Positions 32,753 through 40,716 of a stretch of DNA of 46,440 nt are shown here, piece by piece (the first letter of the stretch is position 1; the number at the start of each line of letters is the position of its first letter). The position numbers were made by a program, and so were the translations under genes. Source of the stretch: Duganella aquatilis (GTDB taxonomy: Bacteria; Pseudomonadota; Gammaproteobacteria; Burkholderiales; Burkholderiaceae_D); NCBI RefSeq assembly GCF_009674565.1, contig NZ_WKJL01000036.1, positions 1 to 46,440 on the forward strand, in the 5' to 3' direction. Under the pieces are notes generated by a model, which saw only the letters and a list, made by a program, of their open reading frames with translations, did not search any database and was not told the DNA's origin.

Positions 32753-32883
32753 TGCCGACATCATAAGCCATATTATAGGCGCTGTGTTTTTGACGTAAAG
32801 CACTCTGAGGTGCTGCCCAGCAAGGGCTACGTACTATCCACAGGCAATCTTGCTATTAAGAATAATACTGCGGCGGGCATAAA

Positions 32884-32907
32884 AAAAGCAGCGTTTCCGC
32901 TGCTTTT
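32884..32907 (-). terminator. Terminator of the ferredoxin/FNR unit
   Basis: AAAAGCAGCG (32884-32893) with CGCTGCTTTT (32898-32907) around TTTC. On the minus strand the stem ends in a T run, 29 bases after the reductase stop. Confidence 0.85.
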
Positions 32908-32935
32908 GTGTAGGACATTTGCCCGTCGTCAGTGC

Positions 32936-34003
32936 TTAATCGAACACAGGCGTTTCCACGCCCAGCACCTTGTGCAGCTTCGGAGAGGTGGTGGTGTACT
33001 GCATGTGGATCTTCTTGTCCGGGAAGATGTACGGCGCGGCGCCGAAAGCGGCCAGCGCGGCTTCGTGGAAGCCCGACAGGATCAGCTTTTTCTTGCCCGG
33101 GTAGGTGTTGATGTCGCCCACGGCGAAGATGCCCGGCACGTTGGTTTCGAACTTCTCGGTGTTCTGCACCTTCAGCTGGCGGCGCTCGATGTCCAGGCCC
33201 CATTCGGCGATCGGGCCCAGCTTCGGCGACAGGCCGAAGAACACCAGCAGCATGTCCAGCGGCACGCGGCGGGTGACGCCGTCGGCGCCGGTCACTTTCA
33301 GGTGGTTCAGCTTGCCGTCTTCCGAGGCTTCGTAGCCGGTGGCCTGGCCGATGATCAGCTGCATTTCGTAGTCGTCGCACAGCGCTTTCATCTTGGCGAC
33401 CGAGGCTGGCGCGGCGCGGAAGTCTTCGCGGCGGTGCAGCAGCACCACCGATTCGGCCTTGCCGACGAAGTTCAGGGCCCAGTCCAGCGCGGAGTCGCCG
33501 CCGCCGCAGATGACCAGGTTCTTGCCTTCGAACTGCGCCGGGTCCTTGACCTTGTAGTGCAGCTGCGAGCCTTCGAACACGTCGATGCCGTCCACTTTCA
33601 GCGTGCGGGCCTGGAACGAGCCGACGCCGGCGGCGATGAAGATGGTCTTGGTGATGAACTGGGTGCCCAGCGTGGTTTCAACGTCGAAACGGCCGTCGTC
33701 GCGGCGCTCGACCTTGGTCACTTCCTGGCCCAGGTGGAAGGTCGGCTCGAACGGTTCGATCTGCTTGAGCAGGTTGTCGGTCAGTTCCTGGCCGGTGCAC
33801 GACGGCACGGCCGGGATGTCGTAGATCGGCTTGTCCGGGTACAGTTCCACGCACTGGCCACCCACGGCGCCCAGCGAATCGATCACGTGGGCCTTGATTT
33901 CCAGCAGGCCGAGCTCGAAGACCTGGAACAAGCCGACCGGGCCGGCGCCAATGATGACGGCATCGGCTTCGATGACGCCAGGTGGTGTGACAGTGCTATT
34001 CAT
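32936..34003 (-). CDS. Ferredoxin-NADP reductase, thioredoxin-reductase-like type
   Basis: A 355-residue two-Rossmann-domain flavoprotein. FAD site VIIGAGPVGLFQVFELG near residue 16, GGQCVELYPDKPIYDIPA, NAD(P) site VICGGGDSALDWALNF with HRREDFRA (favouring NADPH), and the second FAD motif FAVGDINTYPGKKKLILSGFHEAALAAF. It lacks the CxxC of true thioredoxin reductase, which is what marks the TrxR-like FNR group. Downstream of fdxA by 36 bases on the same strand; the pair probably shuttles electrons between NADPH and the ferredoxin. Confidence 0.92.
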   Translation of the reverse strand: MNSTVTPPGVIEADAVIIGAGPVGLFQVFELGLLEIKAHVIDSLGAVGGQCVELYPDKPIYDIPAVPSCTGQELTDNLLKQIEPFEPTFHLGQEVTKVERRDDGRFDVETTLGTQFITKTIFIAAGVGSFQARTLKVDGIDVFEGSQLHYKVKDPAQFEGKNLVICGGGDSALDWALNFVGKAESVVLLHRREDFRAAPASVAKMKALCDDYEMQLIIGQATGYEASEDGKLNHLKVTGADGVTRRVPLDMLLVFFGLSPKLGPIAEWGLDIERRQLKVQNTEKFETNVPGIFAVGDINTYPGKKKLILSGFHEAALAAFGAAPYIFPDKKIHMQYTTTSPKLHKVLGVETPVFD

Positions 34004-34039
34004 ACGTGGTTTTCCTGTGATTTCAATGATGGCCGCTGC

Positions 34040-34363
34040 TTAGCGTACCAACAGCTGCAATTTTTCTTTGACGTCCTTGAACTGTTCCGCATCCGGCAGC
34101 GCAGGAATAGTCTTGGTGATCGAAGGCCAGTTACGCGCCAGATCGACGTTGATCTTGATGAATTGCTGCTGGTCGCCTGGGACGTCTTCCTCGGCGTAGA
34201 TGGCGTTGACCGGGCATTCGGCCACGCAGACGGCGCAGTCGATGCACTCGTCCGGGTCGATGGCGAGGAAGTTCGGGCCTTGGCGGAAACAATCTACCGG
34301 GCAAACATCGACGCAGTCCGTATAACGGCAAGCGATGCAAGATTCGGTGACAACGTGGGTCAT
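34040..34363 (-). CDS. fdxA: Seven/eight-iron ferredoxin
   Basis: A 107-residue ferredoxin. N-terminal cluster motif ESCIACRYTDCVDVCPVDC (C9, C12, C17, C21) supports a 3Fe-4S centre with a shared proline-type loop, and CIDCAVCVAECPVN gives the 4Fe-4S centre. The C-terminal extension of about 45 residues (FIKINVDLARNWPSITK) is typical of the Azotobacter FdI/FdxA class. Located in an operon with its probable reductase. Confidence 0.94.
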   Translation of the reverse strand: MTHVVTESCIACRYTDCVDVCPVDCFRQGPNFLAIDPDECIDCAVCVAECPVNAIYAEEDVPGDQQQFIKINVDLARNWPSITKTIPALPDAEQFKDVKEKLQLLVR

Positions 34364-34473
34364 AACAGTCCTATCAATGTTGGTGTGCAGTAGCGTCGGC
34401 GGCGGGGCAGTTGCCTGGCTAACCTTGGCAAAGCACTGTATTTTAAGGTAATTCGCTATTTCTCACAAATTGG

Positions 34474-34496
34474 GCTTATATACAATACATATAAGC
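34474..34496. promoter_or_regulatory. Inverted repeat before the PHA-system gene
   Basis: Perfect 8-base arms GCTTATAT (34474-34481) and ATATAAGC (34489-34496) around seven bases, in an AT-rich stretch between fdxA and the gene at 34606. May be an operator; TATACAAT inside could serve as a -10 element. Confidence 0.5.
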
Positions 34497-34605
34497 AAAT
34501 ACATTCGGGCGGGATGAAACACTTCGCCCCTGCCGTTGTGGACTGGCGCGGGCGGGGCGCAACTGGCATCATGGCGGCTTTGTTATTCAGAGCAGGGAGA
34601 GCCGC

Positions 34606-34884
34606 ATGGCGGACATCAACATCGTCCAGGAACACCACCTGGCGCCGGAGCAGGCACGCGCGGCCGCCCAACAAGTGGCCGACAAGCTGGCCGAACAATT
34701 TGAACTGGCCTGCCGCTGGGAGGGGGATGTGCTGCGTTTCGAGCGCAGCGGCGTCAGTGGTTCGCTGAGCCTGCTGCCGCATCAGGCGCAGCTGCAACTG
34801 GACCTAGGCTTCCCGATCAGCATGATGGCGTCGCAGATCGAGGCCAAGGTGGCCGAGAAGATGCGGAAGGTGTTTGTTGTCTAA
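34606..34884 (+). CDS. Polyhydroxyalkanoic acid system family protein
   Basis: A 92-residue protein of the PHA_gran_rgn type: ADINIVQEHHLAPEQARAAAQQVADKLAEQF, then WEGDVLRFERSGVSGSLSLLP and a C-terminal helix ending MASQIEAKVAEKMRKVF. Such proteins accompany PHA genes and are thought to touch granules, but the biochemical role is not settled. The GGGAGAG ribosome site supports 34606. Together with phaZ and the acyl-CoA-binding protein it forms a loose PHA/acyl-CoA neighbourhood. Confidence 0.82.
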   Translation: MADINIVQEHHLAPEQARAAAQQVADKLAEQFELACRWEGDVLRFERSGVSGSLSLLPHQAQLQLDLGFPISMMASQIEAKVAEKMRKVFVV

Positions 34885-34887
34885 AAA

Positions 34888-34915
34888 ATAAAAGGCCCGT
34901 GCGGGCCTTTTTTAT
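34888..34915 (+). terminator. Bidirectional terminator
   Basis: Stem AAAAGGCCCG/CGGGCCTTTT with extended A and T runs on the two sides, between the converging PHA-system and acyl-CoA-binding genes. Confidence 0.88.
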
Positions 34916-34925
34916 TGCGTCGGTC

Positions 34926-35177
34926 TTACTTCAGGTCTTCGATCAGGTCGATGTACAGCTGTTTCGCTTCGTCCTGGGTTTTGCCTTTCAGCTCGGCCCA
35001 TGCATCGAACTTGGCGCGGCCGACGAAGTCGGTCATGCCGGGACGCTCGCCGGTGGTGTCGCCGCTGGATGCCTGCTTGAACAGCGCATAGATTTTCAGC
35101 AGCGTGATATTGTCCGGACGCTCGGACAGATTCTTCGAGTCCGCCTGCGCTTGTTCAAACTGTTCTTGCAAACTCAT
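34926..35177 (-). CDS. Acyl-CoA-binding protein
   Basis: An 83-residue ACBP: MSLQEQFEQAQADSKNL, then LLKIYALFKQASSGD, the family signature around YALFKQA, RPGMTDFVGRAKFDAWAELKGKTQDEAKQLYIDLI. It binds long-chain acyl-CoA esters in the cytoplasm. ATG 35177 with AGGAGT upstream is chosen over a longer in-frame start that adds an unrelated 34 residues. Uncommon outside eukaryotes but well represented in Burkholderiales. Confidence 0.94.
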   Translation of the reverse strand: MSLQEQFEQAQADSKNLSERPDNITLLKIYALFKQASSGDTTGERPGMTDFVGRAKFDAWAELKGKTQDEAKQLYIDLIEDLK

Positions 35178-35259
35178 ACCTAACTCCTGGCTGTGAATGG
35201 ATGCACCATCATAACCGCAGCCATGGCAAAAGCCGCTAGAGTGCGCGCTCCAAAACAGA

Positions 35260-35299
35260 ACGGCGGCCATGCCCGGCATGTGCCGGCATGAACCGCCGT
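35260..35299 (-). terminator. Long hairpin terminator of the HU gene
   Basis: Three stacked stems: ACGGCGG/CCGCCGT, CATGCC/GGCATG and GGCA/TGCC, with only small bulges, 40 bases in all. On the minus strand it runs into TTCTGTTTT. A second small hairpin GTGCCC-TTCC-GGGCAC lies at 35305-35320 just after the HU stop. Confidence 0.72.
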
Positions 35300-35339
35300 C
35301 TCCGGTGCCCTTCCGGGCACGCGTAAAACTCCGGAAGAA

Positions 35340-35627
35340 TTACTTCTTCTTCGTCGGGTTGACAGCCGATTTCAGCGTGGCGCCAGCCGAGAATTTCGGG
35401 GTTTTCGACGCAGCGATCTTGATCGCTTCGCCGGTTGCGGGATTGCGGCCTTTGCGTGCAGCGCGTTTGGCTACGGAGAAGGTGCCGAAGCCGGTGATGC
35501 CAACCGTGTCGCCTTTTTTCAGACGCTCGGTGATGATGGCGATCAGGGTGTTCACTGCGCCGTTGGCGGCAGCAGCGGACAGCTCGGTGCGTTTCGCAAA
35601 TTCTGCAATCAGTTCGCCTTTTTTCAT
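35340..35627 (-). CDS. hupB: DNA-binding protein HU
   Basis: A 95-residue HU/IHF-fold protein. MKKGELIAEFAKRTELSAAAANGAVNTLIAIITERLKKGDTV leads to GFGTFSVAKRAARKGRNPATGEAIKIAASKTPKF, the DNA-embracing arm with RNPxTG. ATG 35627 has AAGGAGGTAG right upstream, an unusually strong ribosome site that excludes the longer frame. The Lys-rich end NPTKKK is normal. Nucleoid packaging role. Confidence 0.96.
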   Translation of the reverse strand: MKKGELIAEFAKRTELSAAAANGAVNTLIAIITERLKKGDTVGITGFGTFSVAKRAARKGRNPATGEAIKIAASKTPKFSAGATLKSAVNPTKKK

Positions 35628-35691
35628 TACTACCTCCTTGGTTATTGGAGCGCGCAGATTAGCATAAATATTGTTAAAAGTAATGGTTTCT

Positions 35692-35709
35692 GTACGAACT
35701 ACGTACGAA
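35692..35709. promoter_or_regulatory. GTACGAA direct repeat upstream of HU gene
   Basis: GTACGAA at 35692-35698 and again at 35703-35709, starts 11 bases apart (one helical turn), about 65-82 bases before the HU start. The rest of the 215-base gap holds AT-rich sequence towards HU and no gene. Confidence 0.35.
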
Positions 35710-35842
35710 GTAAGCCTTGTGTCCGCTGCCTCGCTGCACCGCAACGCGAACAAGGCCTTGTATTTAAAGGGTTTCTCAGTTTCGACAAAACCGCATGACC
35801 GGCAAAAAAGGTTTATGATGGAACGCGTAAAAGGACGGGAAT

Positions 35843-36616
35843 ATGAGCTTTTCAGACGAGACACTGATAGCGTATGCCGATGGCGAACTGGACGAGGAAA
35901 CCCGCCAGGAGCTTGAGGCCGCCATGCGCCATGACAGCAGCCTGGTGCGCCGGGTGGCGCGGCTGCGCGCGGCGCGCGACGATGTCTACGCCGACCAGCG
36001 CAGCCCGTCCGCCGGCCGCGCGCGCCACGGTGCCAACGTGGTGCAGCTGGCGGCGGTGCGGGCGCAGCGCCTGGCCACGCAGCAGGCCGCGCGCAAGGCC
36101 ACGCGCCGGCACTGGGGCTGGCTGGAATGGAGCGCGCTGGCGCTGGTGATGGTGGTGGGGCTGGCGGCCGGCAAATTCGGCCTGGCGAAGTGGCAGCCCG
36201 ACTGGTTCAGCGGCGAGCGCGCGCAGCCGCAGACCGAGGTCAGCAGCCGCAGCGGTTTGCTGGTCGCGCAGGGCAAGCTGGCGGCGGCCTTGAGCCAGCA
36301 GCTGGGCGGCTCGGCGCAGACCGAGGGCGATGTGCGCGTCGGCCTGAGTTTTCTGTCGAACGAGGGCACCTACTGCCGCAGCTTTACGCTGGTGGGCGTG
36401 TCGCAGGATCTGGTGGGAATTGCCTGTCGCGCCAACGAGGAGTGGCGGATACCGGTGGTGGTGCAGAACGGCCGGCCGGTGGCGGGGGCGGGCGGCTACC
36501 GCATGGGCGCCGAGATGCCGACGGCGCTGCTGGAGGCGATCGACCAGCGCATCGTCGGCGGCATGCTTGATACGAGAGCCGAACTGGAAGCGCTGCGCAG
36601 GAACTGGCAGCGCTAA
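35843..36616 (+). CDS. Anti-sigma-factor-like membrane protein
   Basis: A 257-residue protein. The N-terminal cytoplasmic segment (MSFSDETLIAYADGELDEETRQELEAAM) resembles the opening of anti-sigma factors and related regulators; the cysteine/histidine of a zinc-binding ZAS domain is not obvious. One membrane helix at about 93-112 (WLEWSALALVMVVGLAAGKFG). The C-terminal periplasmic domain contains YCRSFTLVG and GIACRANEEWRIPVVV. No sigma gene is adjacent, so the partner is unknown. The start follows AAAAGGACGGGA. Confidence 0.7.
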   Translation: MSFSDETLIAYADGELDEETRQELEAAMRHDSSLVRRVARLRAARDDVYADQRSPSAGRARHGANVVQLAAVRAQRLATQQAARKATRRHWGWLEWSALALVMVVGLAAGKFGLAKWQPDWFSGERAQPQTEVSSRSGLLVAQGKLAAALSQQLGGSAQTEGDVRVGLSFLSNEGTYCRSFTLVGVSQDLVGIACRANEEWRIPVVVQNGRPVAGAGGYRMGAEMPTALLEAIDQRIVGGMLDTRAELEALRRNWQR

Positions 36617-36623
36617 CGGGGGC

Positions 36624-36980
36624 TTAAACGCCCAGCAGTTCGACGTCGAAAATCAGCGTGGCGTTTGGCGGGATGACGCCGCCGGCGCCGCGCGAGCCGT
36701 AGCCCAGGTCGGCTGGAATGATCAGCTGGCGGGTACCGCCAATCTTCATGCCTTGCACGCCTTCGTCCCAGCCGCGGATGACCATGCCGGCGCCCAGGGC
36801 GAACTCGAATGGATCGTTGCGGTCTTTGCTCGAATCAAATTTCGGGCCCTTGGTGCCGTCGTCGTTGCGCAGCCAGCCGGTGTAGTGCACGGTGACATTC
36901 TGGCCGGCTTTGGCTTCTTCGCCTTCGCCCACGGTCAGTTCGATGTATTGCAGGCCGGAGTCGGTAGTGATGGTGGACAT
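36624..36980 (-). CDS. FKBP-type peptidyl-prolyl cis-trans isomerase
   Basis: A 118-residue single FKBP domain: GLQYIELTVGEGEEAKAGQNVTVHYTGWL, FDSSKDRNDPFEFALGAGMVIRGWDEGVQGMKIGGTRQLIIP, LGYGSRGAGGVIPPNATLIFDVELL, with the active-site aromatic and aspartate positions kept. No signal peptide, so cytoplasmic. ATG 36980 follows GGAAG. It converges with the anti-sigma-like gene and is divergent from the propeller operon. Confidence 0.94.
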   Translation of the reverse strand: MSTITTDSGLQYIELTVGEGEEAKAGQNVTVHYTGWLRNDDGTKGPKFDSSKDRNDPFEFALGAGMVIRGWDEGVQGMKIGGTRQLIIPADLGYGSRGAGGVIPPNATLIFDVELLGV

Positions 36981-37125
36981 GATCTTCCTTTCATTAGAAA
37001 CAGGCCCGAATTGTAGCAGGGCTGTAGCGGGACGACGCCGGGCATGAAGTTTTGTCCGGCTTTCGCCTTGCCTGGGGCTGGTTTGCACGTAAAATAAGGC
37101 TTTGTTCCTCATAGTGAAGTCCTTC

Positions 37126-38088
37126 ATGTTTCGTCGTCTGCGCCGTGTCCTCCTTTCCTGCCTTCTTGCCGCCGTCGGCAGCGCCCAGGCCAACGTGGTC
37201 GTGGTGCTCAATTCGCGCGACGCCACCGTGCAGTTGCTGGACCAGGCCAGCTACAAGGATCTGTCGACCTTCCCGGTCGGCAAAGAGCCACACCATTTGA
37301 TGGCGACGCCGGACAACAAGTCGCTGATCGTCGCCAGCTCGGTCGGCAATGAGCTGATTTTCCTGGACCCGAAATCCGGCCAGGTCCAGCGCACCATCAA
37401 GGACATCCTCGACCCGTACCAGATCGGCTTTTCGCCGGACCAGAAATGGTTCGTCTCGAACTCGCTGCGGCTGGACCGCGTGGACCTGTACAAATACGAC
37501 GGCGCCGGCATGACGCTGGCCAAGCGCATCCCGCTGGCCAAGCTGCCGAGCCATATGGCCTTCAACGCCGCCAGCAATATGGTGTTCATCACGCAGCAGG
37601 GCAGCGACCAGGTCAGCGCCATCGACCTGGCCACGCAGAGCGTCAAGTGGACGCTCCCGGTCGGCAAGCTGCCGGCCGGTATCGCCATGACGCCGGACGA
37701 CAAGTATCTGCTGGTCGGCATCATGGGCAGCGACTACGTCGAGGTGATCGACTGGAAGGCGCAGAAAACCGTCAAGCGCATCAAGACCGGCATGGGCGCG
37801 CACAACTTCCGTTCGGCCGGCGACGGCCGCTACACCTACGTGTCGAACCGTGTTTCCAATTCGATCAATATCATTGATCAGAAGACATTGGAAAACGTCG
37901 GCCAGATCAACGTGCCCGGCGGCCCGGACTGCATGGAAGTGACCGACGACGGCAAGACCATGTGGGTCACGCTGCGCTGGATTAAGAAGGTGGCGGTGAT
38001 CGACCTGGCCAGCCGCAAGGTCATCAAGACCATTCCGGTCGGCCGCTCGCCGCACGGCGTGTTCTTCTTCAACTCCGCGCAACGCTGA
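37126..38088 (+). CDS. Secreted YVTN/YncE-like beta-propeller protein
   Basis: A 320-residue protein with a signal peptide (MFRRLRRVLLSCLLAAVGSAQA) and about seven propeller repeats of the YVTN type, e.g. STFPVGKEPHHLMATPDNKSLIVASSV, AIDLATQSVKWTLPVGKLPAGIAMTPDDKYLLVG, VIDLASRKVIKTIPVGRSPHGVFFF. Likely periplasmic; such propellers bind partners rather than catalyse. First gene of a five-gene operon; the stop shares a base with the next start (TGATG). ATG 37126 is chosen over an upstream TTG. Confidence 0.87.
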   Translation: MFRRLRRVLLSCLLAAVGSAQANVVVVLNSRDATVQLLDQASYKDLSTFPVGKEPHHLMATPDNKSLIVASSVGNELIFLDPKSGQVQRTIKDILDPYQIGFSPDQKWFVSNSLRLDRVDLYKYDGAGMTLAKRIPLAKLPSHMAFNAASNMVFITQQGSDQVSAIDLATQSVKWTLPVGKLPAGIAMTPDDKYLLVGIMGSDYVEVIDWKAQKTVKRIKTGMGAHNFRSAGDGRYTYVSNRVSNSINIIDQKTLENVGQINVPGGPDCMEVTDDGKTMWVTLRWIKKVAVIDLASRKVIKTIPVGRSPHGVFFFNSAQR

Positions 38089-38963
38089 TGAAGCGCGCCG
38101 CCGTCCTGACCCTGCTGGCGCTGGCGGTCGCGCCGGCCGTGCGCGCGGATGACAGCGCCAAGTCGGTCAATAACAGCGCGCGCGACGTCAACGCCGCGGC
38201 CCGCGCCGCCAATGCCGAGGCGCGCCAGCTGAAAACACTGGCCGGTCACGCCGCCGCGCCGCGCGCCGCCTGCAAGGGCACGATCTATCTGACCTTCGAC
38301 ACCGGCAGCCAGTCGCAGGCCGAGCTGATCGCCGACACGCTGAACCGCCACCAGATCAAGGCCACCTTCTTCCTCGCCAACGAGAAAACCGTGCGCGGCG
38401 ATTATTCGCTCGATCCGTCCTGGGCGGCGTACTGGAAGGCGCGCGTGGCGGAAGGCCATGCGGTCGGCACCCACACCTGGGACCACGCGGTGTTTGTGCG
38501 CGATGGCGCCGACGGCAAGGTGGTGTTCAAGCCGGGTTTCGGTCCGCAGGCCGGCAAGCAGGTCAGCTGGACGCCGCAGCAGTATTGCGAACAGATGCAG
38601 CGCGTCGACCAGCGTTTTGTCGAACTGACCGGCAAGCATCTCGATCCGTTCTGGCGCGCGCCGGCCGGCCATACCTCGCCGCGCCTGCTGGACATCGGCA
38701 AAAGCTGCGGCTATGCGCACGTGGGCTGGTCGCCGGCCGGCTTCTCGGGCGACGAACTGTCGAGCGAAAAGTATCCGAATCCGGTACTTCTGCAAAAGTC
38801 GTTGCGCGACCTGCGCGGCGGCGATATCGTGCTGATCCACATGGGCATCTGGTCGCGCAAGGATGCCTGGGCGCCGGCCAATCTGGAACCGCTGATCAGC
38901 GGGCTGGAACAGAAGGGCATGTGCTTTGCCACGCTGCGCGCGCATCCGGACTATAAGAAATGA
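38088..38963 (+). CDS. NodB-type polysaccharide deacetylase with altered metal motif
   Basis: A 291-residue exported protein (signal peptide to about residue 20, VRADD). NodB homology motifs: TFDTG (D71, catalytic base kept, but the metal-ligand second Asp is T72), HTWDH (H129, H133), RAPAG (R190) and LIHMG (H251). The family removes N-acetyl groups from peptidoglycan, chitin or exopolysaccharide in a metal-dependent way. The T72 change makes classical Zn/Co catalysis uncertain, so activity may be altered or another ligand used. An Asn/Ala-rich coiled stretch (residues 25-50) precedes the domain. Overlaps the next gene as ATGA. Confidence 0.86.
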   Translation: MKRAAVLTLLALAVAPAVRADDSAKSVNNSARDVNAAARAANAEARQLKTLAGHAAAPRAACKGTIYLTFDTGSQSQAELIADTLNRHQIKATFFLANEKTVRGDYSLDPSWAAYWKARVAEGHAVGTHTWDHAVFVRDGADGKVVFKPGFGPQAGKQVSWTPQQYCEQMQRVDQRFVELTGKHLDPFWRAPAGHTSPRLLDIGKSCGYAHVGWSPAGFSGDELSSEKYPNPVLLQKSLRDLRGGDIVLIHMGIWSRKDAWAPANLEPLISGLEQKGMCFATLRAHPDYKK

Positions 38964-39901
38964 CAGAAACCCTCTCCGACTGGCTGGGCGTGGCCCAGGG
39001 CTGGTTGTTCGAAACCGTGATCCAGCCGCTGGTGTTCCAGCTCGGCTTCGGCGCCTTTGTCGAAGATGCGTTCGAAGGCACGGAATGGCTGCTGATCGGC
39101 ATGCTCGAACTGGCGCTGCTGTTCCTGGTGCTGCGGCCGCTGGAGTCGCTGATTCCGGCGCAGCCGATCACCGATCCGCGCGCGCGCTGGAACGACTTCC
39201 TCTACACCGTGCTGCACCGCATCGGCGTGTTCTCGCTGCTGATCTTCTTCACGCTCGATCCGCTGCTGGACAGCATCGCCGGCTGGCTGCGCTTTGACGG
39301 CTTCCACCCGTTCAACCTGGAGGCGCTGTGGCCCGGCATCGGTCCGCTGGGCGCCTTCGCGGTGTATTTCGTGGCGCTGGATTTCTGCGATTACTGGTAT
39401 CACCGCGCCTCGCACAAGTTCAACTGGTGGTGGGCGCTGCACGGCCTGCACCACAGTCAGCAGAACATGAATCTGTGGAGCGACGACCGCAACCACATCC
39501 TCGACGACCTGCTGCGCGACGTTTACATGGGCGTGATCGCGCTCGGCATCGGCGTCGAGCCGGCGCAGTACGTGCTGCTGGTGTCGGTGTCGCGCATCCT
39601 GCAAAGCCTGCAGCATGCGAATGTGCGGATTCATTTCGGCTGGCTGGGCGAGCGGCTGCTGGTGTCGCCGCGCTACCACCGCATGCACCACGCCATCGGC
39701 GCCGGCCAGGGCGGCTGCAATTTTGCGGTGCTGCTGCCAGTGTGGGATATCCTGTTCCGCACCGCCGACTTTACGCCGCGCTTCGTCGCCACCGGCATCC
39801 GCGACCAGCTGAGCGGGCGCGAATACGGACGCGGCTTCTGGTCGCAGCAATGGCTGGGCCTCAAACGCATGATTGAATACGCAAGAAAGGATGTGGTCTG
39901 A
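38960..39901 (+). CDS. Fatty acid hydroxylase / sterol desaturase family membrane protein
   Basis: A 313-residue integral membrane di-iron protein. Histidine boxes HRASH (148-152), HGLHH (161-165) and YHRMHH (239-244), plus H219, match the fatty acid hydroxylase superfamily. Several hydrophobic helices precede them. Members hydroxylate or desaturate lipids, sterols or cleave ether lipids; the substrate cannot be told. Position inside an envelope operon suggests lipid A, hopanoid or other membrane-lipid modification (inference). Shares a base with the next start (TGATG). Confidence 0.88.
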   Translation: MTETLSDWLGVAQGWLFETVIQPLVFQLGFGAFVEDAFEGTEWLLIGMLELALLFLVLRPLESLIPAQPITDPRARWNDFLYTVLHRIGVFSLLIFFTLDPLLDSIAGWLRFDGFHPFNLEALWPGIGPLGAFAVYFVALDFCDYWYHRASHKFNWWWALHGLHHSQQNMNLWSDDRNHILDDLLRDVYMGVIALGIGVEPAQYVLLVSVSRILQSLQHANVRIHFGWLGERLLVSPRYHRMHHAIGAGQGGCNFAVLLPVWDILFRTADFTPRFVATGIRDQLSGREYGRGFWSQQWLGLKRMIEYARKDVV

Positions 39902-40713
39902 TGGGTGCAGTGTTCCGCACATGGGGACGGGCGTTTCTGTCGCAGTGGCATGGCAAGATGCTGTTGATGAGCATTGCGCCGTTCCTGCTAGCGCTGGCGG
40001 TGTGGGCGGCCGCGCTGTACTTCGGCCTGCAGCCGCTGATCGATTACCTGCACGCGCTGTTCACCGAGCATAATCTGTTCTCGACCAGCACCAGCTGGCT
40101 GCGCAGCCTGGGCCTGGGCACGCTGACGGCGGTGGTGGTGCCGCTGATCGCCATGCTGGCGCTGCTGCCGCTGATGATACTGACCGCGCTGATCTTCATC
40201 GGCGTGGTGGCGATGCCGCTGATCGGCCGCCACGTCGGCCTGCGCCATTATCCGCAGCTGGAGCAGCGCCACGGCGGCTCGATCATCGGCAGCATCGGCG
40301 TGGCGCTGGGCGGCATGGCGATTTTCATCGGGCTGTGGATACTGACGCTGCCGCTGTACGCCTTCCCGCCGCTGGCGGTGGTGGTGCAGGCGCTGCTGTG
40401 GGGCTGGCTGACCTGCCGCGTGATGGTCTACGACACGCTGGCCGACTACGCCAGCGCCGAAGAGCGGCGCCAGATCTTGAGCGAGCACCGCTGGCGGCTG
40501 CTGATCATCGGCGTGGTGTCGGGCGCCGCCGGCGCGCTGCCGGGCGCGATCTGGCTCAGCGGCGTGATGGCGGTGGTCATGTTCCCGTTCCTGGCAGCGG
40601 TGTCGATCTGGCTGTATGTGCTGATTTTTATCTTCACCGGCCTGTGGTTTGCGTATTATTGCCTGGATGCGCTGGCGCGTTTGCGGGCTCAGGAAGTCAT
40701 CGAAAAGGAGTAG
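39901..40713 (+). CDS. EI24-domain membrane protein (CysZ-like)
   Basis: A 270-residue protein with about six hydrophobic helices: GKMLLMSIAPFLLALAVWAAALY, LTAVVVPLIAMLALLPLMILTALIFIGVVAMPLIG, GVALGGMAIFIGLWILTLPL, and WLYVLIFIFTGLWFAYY at the end. FPPLAVVVQALLWGWLTCRVMVYDTLADYA is the EI24/CysZ-like core. Bacterial relatives include sulfate permease CysZ, but no sulfur genes are near, so a sulfate role is not claimed. Fourth gene of the operon. Confidence 0.8.
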   Translation: MGAVFRTWGRAFLSQWHGKMLLMSIAPFLLALAVWAAALYFGLQPLIDYLHALFTEHNLFSTSTSWLRSLGLGTLTAVVVPLIAMLALLPLMILTALIFIGVVAMPLIGRHVGLRHYPQLEQRHGGSIIGSIGVALGGMAIFIGLWILTLPLYAFPPLAVVVQALLWGWLTCRVMVYDTLADYASAEERRQILSEHRWRLLIIGVVSGAAGALPGAIWLSGVMAVVMFPFLAAVSIWLYVLIFIFTGLWFAYYCLDALARLRAQEVIEKE

Positions 40714-40716
40714 GCA

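Noticed and set aside
39901..40713. EI24 protein as CysZ sulfate permease
   Set aside because: No cysteine or sulfur-assimilation genes nearby; only the broad family can be claimed.
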